Shown here in pieces: positions 17,145 to 26,362 of a stretch of DNA of 54,160 nt. The position numbers and the translations under genes were made by a program. The notes beneath the pieces are model-generated. The model saw only the letters and a program-made list of their open reading frames with translations. It was not told the origin of the DNA and made no database searches. This DNA is from Dehalococcoidia bacterium (GTDB lineage Bacteria; Chloroflexota; Dehalococcoidia; GIF9; UBA5629). Where the stretch lies: NCBI GenBank assembly GCA_003142375.1, contig PLME01000023.1, positions 1 to 54,160 on the forward strand, written 5' to 3'. Each line of letters begins with the position of its first letter. Within the stretch, counting starts at the first letter, position 1.

Positions 17145-19496
17145 ATGAACCGCACCCGAATCGAGATCACCGCCTGTGCAGTGATCCTGACACTTATCTT
17201 CCTCGTGTCGCTTTCGATGCGAATCGGCATACCCTGGAGTCACGTTTTTGTGGGGCCATGGGTGAAATTCACCGACAATGATGCCTATTTCTATGTGAGA
17301 CTATTGGATAACCTCTCACACCATTTCCCATCGCTCGGTAGCTTCGATCCATATTATATTTATCCCGCAGGCAAAGACCTGGCAAACCAATCGCTGTTTA
17401 TGGTCTATTTTATGGGATTTTTTGCCTGGCTTTTCGGCGGCGGCTCTCCTTCCCAGCATACTATCGACCTGATCGGCGCCTATTTCCCGGCGGTGCTGGG
17501 CGCGCTGCTGGTCTTCCCCGTATTTTTTATAGGCAGGGCGGTATTCAATAAATGGGCGGGATTAATAGCCGCAGTCTTCACCGCTCTCATGCCGGGCGAA
17601 TTCCTGATACGTACGCTGCTGGGCTATACCGATACGCATGCACTGGAGATATTTTTCTCGACTTTATTCATGGCGTTCATAGTCCTGTCAATAAAGGCGG
17701 GCAAACTCATTTCCTTCCCGCCCTCCCGAACCGGCGGACTGCGTCAACATATAACCCCCCTGATTTTTGCTGTAGCAGCGGGCATCAGCCTGGGCCTTTA
17801 TCTGCTTACCTGGGCCGGAGCGCTTCTATTCGTCTTTATCAGCTTTGTATGGCTGGTTGTTCAGGTTGTCATCGACCACGCCCGCGGAAAGCCGACTTTA
17901 TACCTTCTGGTTACCTGCTTCACGGCCTATCTGATAGCGCTGCTGTTCTCCCTATCCTCGCCGGCCTCCACCGTTGCCAGGATACCTTTAATGATTGCTA
18001 TTATAGCTTCACTGGTCCTGCCGGCTGTTTCAATATTTATGCAACGCCGGGGTTTTAAACCTGCTTTTTTCTTCGTTTTTATAGCTTCAGCGGCAGTTGC
18101 AGCGCTGCTGATTCTGCTGGTTATCGGCCCACAGTTCTTGGGCAGTATGTTCAGAACTCTGACAGGATTCTTCGGCTGGAATACAGGTACCGGCATCGCC
18201 GAGGACCAGCCCCTGCTTATCCAGCAGGGTTCATTTACGTTAGCGTTGTTGTGGGGCAACTATACTTCAGCTTCCCTACTGGCACTGGTGGCCTTCGTGT
18301 TCATGGCTTACAAAGCTTTTAGAAAGGGTGAACCTGAAATGGTGGCACTCCTGATCTGGAGCTTCATCACGCTTCTGGCGGCGCTGGCTATGAGGCGTTT
18401 CGCCTACTATCTGGCTATCAACATGTCCCTGCTGGCAGGTTACTGCGGCTGGCTGATCCTGGGTCTATTTGGAGTAAAAGGAGCAGCCCCTGAAACAAAC
18501 AACGCCACGACAGCCGGCAAGGTACCTCCCAGAATCCAGGGCAAGGGGAAAAAGTCGGCGGCAGCCATGGAAAAGCGGCTGACAACCAGAAATCGTGCGC
18601 TGGCTGCAATTGGAATAGCTGTGGTGGCGTTATTGGCCATCTATCCCAATACTGGACCGCTGCCCGGCGGCGACAGGCCCTTTTTCGACGTGGCTACCAG
18701 GGGACTGGACGCCCCCGGCGATGCCTGGTGTGAATCCCTTGACTGGCTGCGTAATAACACACCTGAGCCGTTTGGTGACGCAAACTACTACTACGCTTAT
18801 ACGGCGGCACCGGGCAATACTCCCGGTTACAGCGTCGTTTGTTGGTGGGACTTTGGCTACTGGATATCACAGATTGCCCACCGGGTCCCTCTTTCCAATC
18901 CAGGCTCGGCTGCAATGGGAGAGCAGAATTTCTTCACAGCTCAGGATAGTACGGCCGCTGAAAATATCAGTTCCCAATGGGAAATGAAATATGTTATAGT
19001 CGATGACTATACTATCAACTGGAATAAAGGTTTCAGCGCCATAGCTGATGCAGCCGGGCAATCCGAAAGCCGCTATTATGAAATATACTATCGCCAACAG
19101 AATAATAAGATGACGCCTACGCTTCTTTACTATCCCGACTATTACAATTCGATGGCAGTACGTCTATATTGCTTTGAGGGCCACAAATATACGCCGCAGG
19201 AAACAGCGGTTATCTCCTGGGAGGAGCGTCAGGACTCCAACGGACAGCCCTATAAAGAGATAACCGGCCTGAAAACCTTCCATAGCTACTCTGAGGCCTC
19301 CGGCTACATATCATCCCAACAGGGCGGCAACTGGCGTATAGTAGGCAAAGATCCCACCGTCAGCCCCGTGCCGCTGGACGGATTGGACGGTTATCATCTG
19401 GCCTACTCGTCGAGCCAGAAGTCCAAAGTTGGCACTTCTGACACATCCTCGGTTAAAATATTTGAATACTCGCAGGATTACCTGCCACATGAATAA
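17145..19496 (+). CDS. STT3/AglB-type oligosaccharyltransferase, copy 1
   Basis: STT3 enzymes transfer a lipid-linked glycan to Asn in N-X-S/T of exported proteins. The 783-residue protein has an N-terminal helix, an acidic first-loop motif D44-N-D46 followed by AYFYVRLLDN, about a dozen transmembrane helices to residue ~500, a basic linker (KGKGKKSAAAMEKR), a further helix, and a soluble C-terminal domain. The catalytic/sequon-binding signature is W567-W-D-F-G571 (CWWDFGYW), a conservative form of WWDYG. The length and layout resemble archaeal AglB more than Campylobacter PglB. It follows the lipoprotein gene with no gap and overlaps the second copy by eight bases. Other GT-C enzymes are unlikely given WWDFG. 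Confidence 0.9.
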   Translation: MNRTRIEITACAVILTLIFLVSLSMRIGIPWSHVFVGPWVKFTDNDAYFYVRLLDNLSHHFPSLGSFDPYYIYPAGKDLANQSLFMVYFMGFFAWLFGGGSPSQHTIDLIGAYFPAVLGALLVFPVFFIGRAVFNKWAGLIAAVFTALMPGEFLIRTLLGYTDTHALEIFFSTLFMAFIVLSIKAGKLISFPPSRTGGLRQHITPLIFAVAAGISLGLYLLTWAGALLFVFISFVWLVVQVVIDHARGKPTLYLLVTCFTAYLIALLFSLSSPASTVARIPLMIAIIASLVLPAVSIFMQRRGFKPAFFFVFIASAAVAALLILLVIGPQFLGSMFRTLTGFFGWNTGTGIAEDQPLLIQQGSFTLALLWGNYTSASLLALVAFVFMAYKAFRKGEPEMVALLIWSFITLLAALAMRRFAYYLAINMSLLAGYCGWLILGLFGVKGAAPETNNATTAGKVPPRIQGKGKKSAAAMEKRLTTRNRALAAIGIAVVALLAIYPNTGPLPGGDRPFFDVATRGLDAPGDAWCESLDWLRNNTPEPFGDANYYYAYTAAPGNTPGYSVVCWWDFGYWISQIAHRVPLSNPGSAAMGEQNFFTAQDSTAAENISSQWEMKYVIVDDYTINWNKGFSAIADAAGQSESRYYEIYYRQQNNKMTPTLLYYPDYYNSMAVRLYCFEGHKYTPQETAVISWEERQDSNGQPYKEITGLKTFHSYSEASGYISSQQGGNWRIVGKDPTVSPVPLDGLDGYHLAYSSSQKSKVGTSDTSSVKIFEYSQDYLPHE

Positions 19497-21822
19497 ATAT
19501 ACTCTTCCCGGATGGCTGTTCAACCTTATTGCGGTATCAGCCACAGTTATTATCGCCCTCTTTATCCGAATTGCTTTGCCTTATCAGACCGTTTTTAGCG
19601 GTCCCTGGATAAAACTAACCGGTATAGACGCTTATTACTATATGCGGCTGGTTGACAACCTGGTGGCGAATTTCCCCCGTCTTATAGGCTTCGATCCCTA
19701 CCAGTTGTTCCCAGGCGGCGATTTTATTAACCGCGTGCCCAACTTCTTCGTTTATATGCTGGCAATACCGGTCAAATTGCTGGGGGGCATCAATCCTTCT
19801 TCCCAGGTTGTCGACAGCATCGCTGTATATATCCCGGCCATACTGGGAGCGCTGACCGTCATCCCCGTCTACTTCCTGGGAAAGGCGCTGACAAACCGCT
19901 GGGCAGGATTGATAGCTGCCGTCATCGTTGCCCTGATGCCGGGCGAACTGCTGATGCGGTCGCTTCTGGGTTACACCGATCATCATGTTGCCGAGGTCCT
20001 TTTTACCTCATGCTTTGTATTATTTTTCGTGCTGGCCTTAAAACACGGTAGGGAATTTACCTACGAGACACTGAAAACAGGCGGGTTCCCGCCTATCAAT
20101 GAGCAGATGCCCTATGCCATCATTGCCGGCATTTTCCTGGGTTTCTACATCATCACCTGGCAGGGCGCTCTCCTGTACGTCTTCATCATATTCATATTTT
20201 TCATCATACAGTTCATCAATGATCACCTGCGCGGCTTCCCCACGGACTATTTGAGTAAAACAGCTATCATGTGTTTCCTGGTTGCGCTGCTTATCGTTGT
20301 GCCTGTGTGGCACGAGAAGATCACCCTGCTGGCGCTGGCGTCGATAATCTTGATACCGGTAGCTTTGAATATCATCTCGGCAATTATGGATGCACGCGGA
20401 GTTCCTCCGATCTATTACGTGGTTTTAGTCGTGGTTCTTATGGCAGCCACCGCTCTGGCAGTTTTTCTCCTGTTCCCTCAACTGTTTGAGACCGTTAAAT
20501 TCGATTTCCTGACTGTTTTCAACTGGAGAACAGCGCAGAACACAGTAGGCGAGATGAAATCGATATTTTTCCCCGCCGGATTTTTCACCCTGGAATCTGC
20601 CTGGTATGAGTGGGCGCTTATGTTCTATTCGGGGTTGGCCGGGCTGGCATTATTGATTTATACGTCCATTCGCAAAGGACGTCCGGAGTATATCTTTATA
20701 GCAATCTGGAGTCTTATCATTATGCTGGCGGCATTTGGCGAGGTGCGTTTCTCTTATTACTTTTCCATATGCCTGGCGGTTTTAACAGCGTTCATAGCAG
20801 GCTATATCATTGGAATTTTCGATGCAGACAGACAGTCCAAAGCAGAAGAAAAAACGAGCAAGAAAGCTAAAAAGGCCGCTGCCGGCGCCAAAATTGTATC
20901 CAGGGGAAGCGTGATAGCAACGGCGAGCGTATTGTTGGCGGTGGCGATTCTGCTGGTCCCGGGCACTTCAATCGCACTTGGAGAAGCCAGGCAGGCAGCA
21001 CACTCACCCAGCGATGCCTGGATGGAAGCTATGCAGTGGCTAAAAACCAATTCTCCCGAGCCGCTGGGCAATCCCAATAGCTATTACTCATATTACAGCA
21101 CCCCTGAACCGGGGAAAGCCTATCAATACCCGTCAACCGCATACGGGATAGCAGTATGGGCTGACTATGGCTACTGGGTCATGCAAATCGGGCACCGCAT
21201 ACCCGTTTCCAACCCGGGGACGACCGGCAACAAAGGTGAGATCGAGTATTTCTCGGCTCAGGATGATGCCTCCGCTACCAGCATTATGAACGGATGGGGC
21301 GCCAAATATGTTATTGTGGAAAACAGGCTGGCCTCTCCCAACGACAAGTTTTATGCCCTGGCTAATCTCAGCAATAAAAAGGAAACTGACTTCTATGAAC
21401 TCTGCTGGCAGAAACAGGGGGATAAATACGTTGAAAAACTGGTTTTTTACCCTGAATTTTACAGGACCATGATTGTCAGGCTGTATGATTTCGACGGCCT
21501 GGCTGTCGCTCCTCAATATACGACAGTCATGACATACCAAGATCGGCAACTGCCGGACGGCCAATCTTTCAAGGAGATACTGGGATACAAGAATTTCAAG
21601 AACTATAGTGACGCTGAAGCCTTTGTCACCAGCCAAAAAGAGGGACAATACAGGATCATAGGAACCGATCCTATTGTCAGCCCTGTGCCGCTGGAGCAAT
21701 TGAAAGAATACAAGCTGGTTTACCAGACTACGCAAAAGGCCAGCTCGGGATCACCCACCCTACTGCCCACCGTTAAAATCTTCCAGTACAGCCCGTCCGG
21801 CATATTCGATACCGTTAAATGA
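19489..21822 (+). CDS. STT3/AglB-type oligosaccharyltransferase, copy 2 (WADYG variant)
   Basis: This is a paralog of the preceding gene (777 residues from ATG 19489, which overlaps the upstream stop; an in-frame start at 19429 would lie within the upstream gene). The first-loop acidic residue is Asp47 in GIDAYYYMR, multiple transmembrane helices follow, and a Lys/Ala-rich linker (SKAEEKTSKKAKKAAAG) precedes the soluble domain. The signature reads W557-A-D-Y-G561 (VWADYGYW), so the second Trp of WWDYG is Ala. That position contacts the acceptor sequon in characterised family members, so specificity or activity may differ from copy 1. The C-terminal domains of both copies end similarly (IIGTDPIVSPVPLEQL here, IVGKDPTVSPVPLDGL there), showing common ancestry. 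It converges with the HD-GYP gene, 11 bases away. Confidence 0.88.
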   Translation: MNKYTLPGWLFNLIAVSATVIIALFIRIALPYQTVFSGPWIKLTGIDAYYYMRLVDNLVANFPRLIGFDPYQLFPGGDFINRVPNFFVYMLAIPVKLLGGINPSSQVVDSIAVYIPAILGALTVIPVYFLGKALTNRWAGLIAAVIVALMPGELLMRSLLGYTDHHVAEVLFTSCFVLFFVLALKHGREFTYETLKTGGFPPINEQMPYAIIAGIFLGFYIITWQGALLYVFIIFIFFIIQFINDHLRGFPTDYLSKTAIMCFLVALLIVVPVWHEKITLLALASIILIPVALNIISAIMDARGVPPIYYVVLVVVLMAATALAVFLLFPQLFETVKFDFLTVFNWRTAQNTVGEMKSIFFPAGFFTLESAWYEWALMFYSGLAGLALLIYTSIRKGRPEYIFIAIWSLIIMLAAFGEVRFSYYFSICLAVLTAFIAGYIIGIFDADRQSKAEEKTSKKAKKAAAGAKIVSRGSVIATASVLLAVAILLVPGTSIALGEARQAAHSPSDAWMEAMQWLKTNSPEPLGNPNSYYSYYSTPEPGKAYQYPSTAYGIAVWADYGYWVMQIGHRIPVSNPGTTGNKGEIEYFSAQDDASATSIMNGWGAKYVIVENRLASPNDKFYALANLSNKKETDFYELCWQKQGDKYVEKLVFYPEFYRTMIVRLYDFDGLAVAPQYTTVMTYQDRQLPDGQSFKEILGYKNFKNYSDAEAFVTSQKEGQYRIIGTDPIVSPVPLEQLKEYKLVYQTTQKASSGSPTLLPTVKIFQYSPSGIFDTVK

Positions 21823-21833
21823 AGTGCCCGGTG

Positions 21834-23651
21834 TCACGCGAATTGAAAGCCTTCATCAAATAGATCGAGACAGGCATCAACTACTGATACATCGTAGAGA
21901 ACGCCTTTATTTTCTTTAACTTCCTGCAGCGCAGCCTCAATTCCTGTGGAGGGCCTGTAGGGACGGTGCGAGGCCATTGCTTCAACCACATCGGCCACCG
22001 CTATAATCCTGGCCTCGATGGTAATGCGTTCACCCGGAATACCATGAGGATAACCCGTGCCGTTCATCCTTTCATGGTGCTGTAGAATTATTACAGCGAT
22101 TGGCCAGGGGAAATCAATGGACCGCAAAATATCGTAGGCTACTTCCGGGTGAGTCCTCACAATGGAATATTCTACACTGGACAACCGGCCCGGCTTGCTG
22201 AGTATATCGGAAGGGACGCCGATCTTGCCGATGTCATGGATAAGTGCGGCTACCTTGACGCCCTCGATCTGTGCACTGGGAAGCCCTATCTTAAACGCTA
22301 TGGCCGTAGCCAGCTGGCTCACGCGCCGCTGATGGCCGGCCGTATAGGGATCCCGTTTTTCGGATGTGGCCGCCAGCGCATCCACCGCTCCGATGAAGGC
22401 CTTCTGCAAATTATCATAGCTGTCTTTCAGCTCTTTCTCATATTTTCGCTCCTCGGTGACGTCATGCCTGTAAACCAGCACGCCGTATATGGCCCCCGAG
22501 TGGTCACGCAGAGGGGCTTTAACCATATCAAAAATATGAGACGTGCCGTCTTTCCACTTTATCACTTCGCCTGACCTGCGCACTTCTTGCCCCCTGAACA
22601 CCTCGTCATCTTCGGCATGAAACCCCCTTATGCCTTTGGCCGGATTGCCAAGGCACCACTCCTTTGGGAATAACTCGGTATCTTGTTTGCCTATCAACTC
22701 CTGTGGCTCCAAATCAAATGACACAGAAAATGTCCTGTTGACCATCAGAAACCGGTGCTGGTCGTCCTTGACATACACCCAGTCCGGGTCGGCATCAAGC
22801 ACCGATTGAAGCAGGTTCTTGGACCTGACAATCTGGTTTTCGGCCACTACGCGCTCCGTAACGTCACGCCCCAGACCGCGCAGTCCTATAATCTGACCTT
22901 TTTCGTTCCTGAGGGGAAAAATCGAATATTCCACGAATATCCTTTGCCCGTCCTTCCTGATGTTGGTGAGCAGTTGCAAAATAGTAGGTTTGCCCAAAGT
23001 GAAGGCACCCGACGAGGCTTTAACTGCAGTGTGCCATTCCTCCTGAGGAATATAAGCTTTATAGTTCATATCCTGCATCTCTTCCCGGGTATAGCCAAGG
23101 TAGCGGCACAACGAGTCATTAAACAAGGTGAAATTGCCCGCCGGATCGATCTCAAAATAAGACTCATTCATTTCGTCCAGCATGGCTCGATATTTCAGCT
23201 CAGCCACTTGCTTGGCGTCTTCGGACACCTGCAGCCTCCCCTCCAATACTTTGCTCATAGTTACATCATCATATACGGCAACCACGTCACCCGCAGGCGA
23301 TTTATATACATAATTCTCCTTCCACCCGCTGATCCTCTCATCACGGTACAGGGATATTGCATGGTGTTCAGGTTTTCCCGTCCGCCAGACCCTTTGAAAG
23401 ACATCGAGAAGTCCGAACTCCCTGACGCCCGGAAAGACCTCCAGGACGCTCCTGCCTACCACAGCATCTCTAGCAACTTTCTCAATTTTTTCAGCTGCGC
23501 GGTTAATATCTTTAATGACAAAGTCCTCTCCACCACGCACAGCATCGTATACGACAACTCCACTGCTGATATGGTCCACCAGCTGGCGATAGTTTTCTTC
23601 GGCCTGAACCGGCTTTGGTTCCTTTTTACTATTCAGCTTTGTTTTACTCAT
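21834..23651 (-). CDS. Soluble PAS-PAS-PAS-HD-GYP protein, probable c-di-GMP phosphodiesterase
   Basis: The 605-residue cytoplasmic protein has three PAS/PAC-type segments at roughly 20-135, 150-275 and 290-405 (for example MNESYFEIDPAGNFTLFNDS and DPDWVYVKDDQHRF), a short helical linker and a C-terminal HD-GYP domain at ~430-600. Phosphodiesterase motifs are present: HDIGKIG, the HH of ILQHHERM, and GTGYP, followed by RIIAVADVVEAMASHRPYRP. The conserved Asp before G-x-GYP is Asn here (MNGTGYP). The domain degrades cyclic di-GMP in characterised members; PAS domains suggest redox, oxygen or small-molecule sensing. No TM segment is seen. Its HD-GYP part is closely similar to that of the membrane protein at 34292-37006. 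It is transcribed away from pyrG. Confidence 0.9.
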   Translation of the reverse strand: MSKTKLNSKKEPKPVQAEENYRQLVDHISSGVVVYDAVRGGEDFVIKDINRAAEKIEKVARDAVVGRSVLEVFPGVREFGLLDVFQRVWRTGKPEHHAISLYRDERISGWKENYVYKSPAGDVVAVYDDVTMSKVLEGRLQVSEDAKQVAELKYRAMLDEMNESYFEIDPAGNFTLFNDSLCRYLGYTREEMQDMNYKAYIPQEEWHTAVKASSGAFTLGKPTILQLLTNIRKDGQRIFVEYSIFPLRNEKGQIIGLRGLGRDVTERVVAENQIVRSKNLLQSVLDADPDWVYVKDDQHRFLMVNRTFSVSFDLEPQELIGKQDTELFPKEWCLGNPAKGIRGFHAEDDEVFRGQEVRRSGEVIKWKDGTSHIFDMVKAPLRDHSGAIYGVLVYRHDVTEERKYEKELKDSYDNLQKAFIGAVDALAATSEKRDPYTAGHQRRVSQLATAIAFKIGLPSAQIEGVKVAALIHDIGKIGVPSDILSKPGRLSSVEYSIVRTHPEVAYDILRSIDFPWPIAVIILQHHERMNGTGYPHGIPGERITIEARIIAVADVVEAMASHRPYRPSTGIEAALQEVKENKGVLYDVSVVDACLDLFDEGFQFA

Positions 23652-23713
23652 AGGCGCCTAGTTCCACATTACTACTTTTACCCAATGCAGGCAACCCTTT
23701 ATGTGCATCCGAC

Positions 23714-23743
23714 TTGACAGGTTTAAATTCGTATCACTATAAT
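23714..23743 (+). promoter_or_regulatory. Promoter for the pyrG transcript
   Basis: A perfect TTGACA (23714-23719) and a perfect TATAAT (23738-23743) are spaced by 18 bases. The start codon of pyrG is about 190 bases further on, which implies a long leader. Confidence 0.8.
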
Positions 23744-23829
23744 TAACTTAAGGTTCAATAGACTTTCCCTTTGAATTCAAACTTCCCGCAGAATACTTTA
23801 TCCTGGCTTAACATAATAGCTTTCAATAT

Positions 23830-23847
23830 AAGCGTAAACGCTTTTTT
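23830..23847 (+). promoter_or_regulatory. Small hairpin with T-tract in the pyrG leader, candidate attenuator
   Basis: AAGCG (23830-23834) pairs with CGCTT across a TAAA loop and runs into six T residues (23842-23847). The stem is only five base pairs, so termination would be weak. Its place between a strong promoter and pyrG suggests attenuation, but no pyrimidine-sensing element is evident. The rest of the leader is A/T-rich, and no ribosome site precedes the pyrG ATG. Confidence 0.35.
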
Positions 23848-23936
23848 ATATGGCTTAGTGGATAGAAATTTGTCAATGCACAGGTATAACGTGGTGAATC
23901 AGGTTAAATACCTCTATATATCTATTTCATATTTTT

Positions 23937-25568
23937 ATGGCTAAATATATATTCGTGACCGGCGGCGTGGTGAGCTCAGTCGGCAAGGGCATTGCCGTAG
24001 CATCCATCGGCCGCATCCTCAAGAGCCGTGACGTATCTGTATCGGTGCAAAAGCTTGATCCCTACCTCAACGTAGATCCGGGCACCATGTCGCCTTATCA
24101 GCACGGCGAAGTTTTCGTCACCACGGACGGTGCAGAGACCGACCTTGACCTGGGCCACTACGAGCGTTTTATCGATGTTAACCTCACCTCCGCCTCCAAC
24201 GTAACTTCCGGACAGATATATTCGTCGGTCATAGCCGGGGAAAGAAGGGGGGACTACCTGGGCGGAACCATACAGGTAATACCGCACGTTACCAACGAGA
24301 TCAAACGGAGAATACGTGAAGTGGCACAGATTTCCAAGGCACAGGTGGTGATCGTGGAGGTGGGCGGGACCGTTGGTGACATCGAAAGCCAGCCCTTCCT
24401 GGAGGCCATCCGTGAAATGCGCAACGATCTGGGCAGGGACAACGCGTTGTATATTCATGTGACTTACCTCCCGTATATAGCTACAACCAAGGAGCTCAAG
24501 ACCAAACCCACTCAGCACAGCGTAAACGAGCTGCGGCGCATAGGCATCCAGCCGGATGTAATCCTCTGCCGCTCCGATTACCCAATCTCCCAGAGTTTGA
24601 GGGACAAGATATCGCTCTTCTGCGATGTAGACAAGGAAGCCGTCATACCCATGGTGACTGCCGAGACGATTTACGAGGTACCGCTGATACTGGAAGAGTT
24701 CGGTATGAGCAACTTTATCATCAGCAGGCTCCGCCTCAATGCCACCAAAGCCGACCTGTTCGAGTGGCGGCAGATGGTAGCGCGTATGAAGATGCCCAAG
24801 GAGTCGATTAATATCGCACTGGTGGGGAAATACGTGGAGTTGGAAGATGCCTACTACTCGGTACGGGAGTCGCTCTGCCACGCCGCCCTTTACCACGACC
24901 GCAACGTAAATATTATCTGGGTACAATCGGAAGACCTGGAAAAAGGTATAAATGAAAACCTGCTTAGCTCGGTGCACGGAATCATCGTGCCTGGCGGCTT
25001 CGGAAACCGGGGGATCGAGGGCATGATAACTTCAGCCTCCTTTGCCAGGCATAACAATATACCTTACCTCGGCCTTTGCCTGGGTATGCAGGTGATGATG
25101 ATCGAGTTCGGCAGGTACGCTCTGGGCAACAAACGCGCAAATTCCACCGAGTTCGACTGCGATTCGCCCTGCCCTGTCATCGACCTTATGCCGGAACAAC
25201 GGGCCGTAGATAGCAAAGGCGGCACTATGAGGCTCGGCTCTTACCCCTGCCACCTCGTGCCGGGCACCAAGGCGGCTGAAGCCTATAACCAGGCGATTGT
25301 ATATGAACGCCACCGTCATCGTTACGAATTTAACAATGATTTCCGCGATGTTTTTGAGAAAAAGGGCGTTGTCTTCAGCGGCCTTTCGCCGGACGGCAAG
25401 CTGGTAGAGATATCCGAGCTTAAGGACCACCGGTGGATGGTAGCCTGCCAGTTCCACCCCGAATTCCGATCACGCCCTGACCGACCCCACCCACTTTTTG
25501 TTAGTTTCATCGGAGCCGCCAAGGACACCCTGGTCGAGGGTATGCAGGTCACATTGCCCATATCATGA
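23937..25568 (+). CDS. pyrG: CTP synthase
   Basis: PyrG aminates UTP to CTP with ATP and glutamine. The synthetase domain starts with [16 protein letters not shown] (P-loop-like) and has [22 protein letters not shown]. The glutamine amidotransferase domain has the nucleophile Cys381 in GLCLGMQ and the His/Glu pair in CQFHPEF near the C-terminus. The 543-residue length is standard. The ATG at 23937 is fixed by the conserved N-terminus; there is no clear ribosome site before it. It is followed after 50 bases by the transaldolase gene on the same strand. Confidence 0.98.
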   Translation: MAKYIFVTGGVVSSVGKGIAVASIGRILKSRDVSVSVQKLDPYLNVDPGTMSPYQHGEVFVTTDGAETDLDLGHYERFIDVNLTSASNVTSGQIYSSVIAGERRGDYLGGTIQVIPHVTNEIKRRIREVAQISKAQVVIVEVGGTVGDIESQPFLEAIREMRNDLGRDNALYIHVTYLPYIATTKELKTKPTQHSVNELRRIGIQPDVILCRSDYPISQSLRDKISLFCDVDKEAVIPMVTAETIYEVPLILEEFGMSNFIISRLRLNATKADLFEWRQMVARMKMPKESINIALVGKYVELEDAYYSVRESLCHAALYHDRNVNIIWVQSEDLEKGINENLLSSVHGIIVPGGFGNRGIEGMITSASFARHNNIPYLGLCLGMQVMMIEFGRYALGNKRANSTEFDCDSPCPVIDLMPEQRAVDSKGGTMRLGSYPCHLVPGTKAAEAYNQAIVYERHRHRYEFNNDFRDVFEKKGVVFSGLSPDGKLVEISELKDHRWMVACQFHPEFRSRPDRPHPLFVSFIGAAKDTLVEGMQVTLPIS

Positions 25569-25618
25569 TATGTGAGCGGCACCGTCTAAATTTAGGATAA
25601 AAAAGTTGGGAGAAGTAT

Positions 25619-26284
25619 ATGCGCCTCTTTCTTGATACAGCTAATGTAGAACATATCAAATACGGAGCCAGGCTGGGCATCATAAGCGGTGTGACCACCA
25701 ATCCCAGCCTTGTTTCCAAAGAAGGCAAGGTCAACTATAAAAAGCTGGTGCAGGAGATATGCTCGATCATCCCCGGCCCTGTGTCCACCGAGGTCATCAG
25801 CCAGGACGTCCCCGGCATGGTCACCGAGGCCAGGGAAATAGCTAAATGGGCTTCTAACGTAGTGGTGAAAATACCCGCCGGGTTGGAGGGGACCGAGGCC
25901 ACACACATCCTGGCCAAAGAGGGCATAAAGGTAAATTACACGCTGTGTTTCTCGGTAAACCAGGCACTGCTAGCAGCGCTGGCAGGCGCAGCCTATGTCA
26001 GCCCCTTTGTGGGAAGGTTGGATGATATCGGCGAGAACGGTATGTCGCTGGTAGAAGACATAGTGCAGGTCTACCGCCAATATCCGGATATCAAAACGGA
26101 GGTTATCGCCGCCAGCATACGTCACCCCCAGCACTGCTTGGCCGCGGCTAAAGCAGGCTCACATATAGCTACCGTACCGTACGCGGTGCTGCTGCAGATG
26201 GCCAAACATCCGCTTACAGAAGCCGGCTGTGCACGGTTCCTAGATGACTGGTGTAAGGTCATGGGAAACGTCAAAAACATATGA
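25619..26284 (+). CDS. Small transaldolase (TalC/fructose-6-phosphate aldolase subfamily)
   Basis: The 221-residue protein is of the short transaldolase class, which acts in the non-oxidative pentose phosphate pathway or as fructose-6-phosphate aldolase. The N-terminus [14 protein letters not shown] and the GVTTNPSLV loop are diagnostic; Lys84 in VVVKIPAG is the Schiff-base lysine. ASIRHPQH and [13 protein letters not shown] are further family blocks. A GGGAGAAG ribosome site precedes the ATG at 25619. The sequence alone does not decide between transaldolase and aldolase activity. A terminator follows the gene. Confidence 0.93.
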   Translation: MRLFLDTANVEHIKYGARLGIISGVTTNPSLVSKEGKVNYKKLVQEICSIIPGPVSTEVISQDVPGMVTEAREIAKWASNVVVKIPAGLEGTEATHILAKEGIKVNYTLCFSVNQALLAALAGAAYVSPFVGRLDDIGENGMSLVEDIVQVYRQYPDIKTEVIAASIRHPQHCLAAAKAGSHIATVPYAVLLQMAKHPLTEAGCARFLDDWCKVMGNVKNI

Positions 26285-26302
26285 ATGTTCAATATTATTC
26301 CT

Positions 26303-26330
26303 ACGGGGATATTCAGAAACCCCGTTTTTA
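26303..26330 (+). terminator. Rho-independent terminator after the transaldolase gene
   Basis: ACGGGG (26303-26308) pairs with CCCCGT (26320-26325) and is followed by TTTTA. It separates the pyrG-transaldolase unit from rho. Confidence 0.7.
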
Positions 26331-26362
26331 TAACCTGTAATTACTTGATTTGAGGTGTTGCC

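Noticed and set aside
22755-23717. 320-codon open frame on the plus strand opposite the HD-GYP gene
   Set aside because: The minus-strand PAS/HD-GYP protein has clear domain motifs over the same bases; the plus translation looks like a shadow.
23976-24977. 333-codon open frame on the minus strand opposite pyrG
   Set aside because: It is antisense to the well-conserved CTP synthase, and its translation has no recognisable motif and an odd composition.
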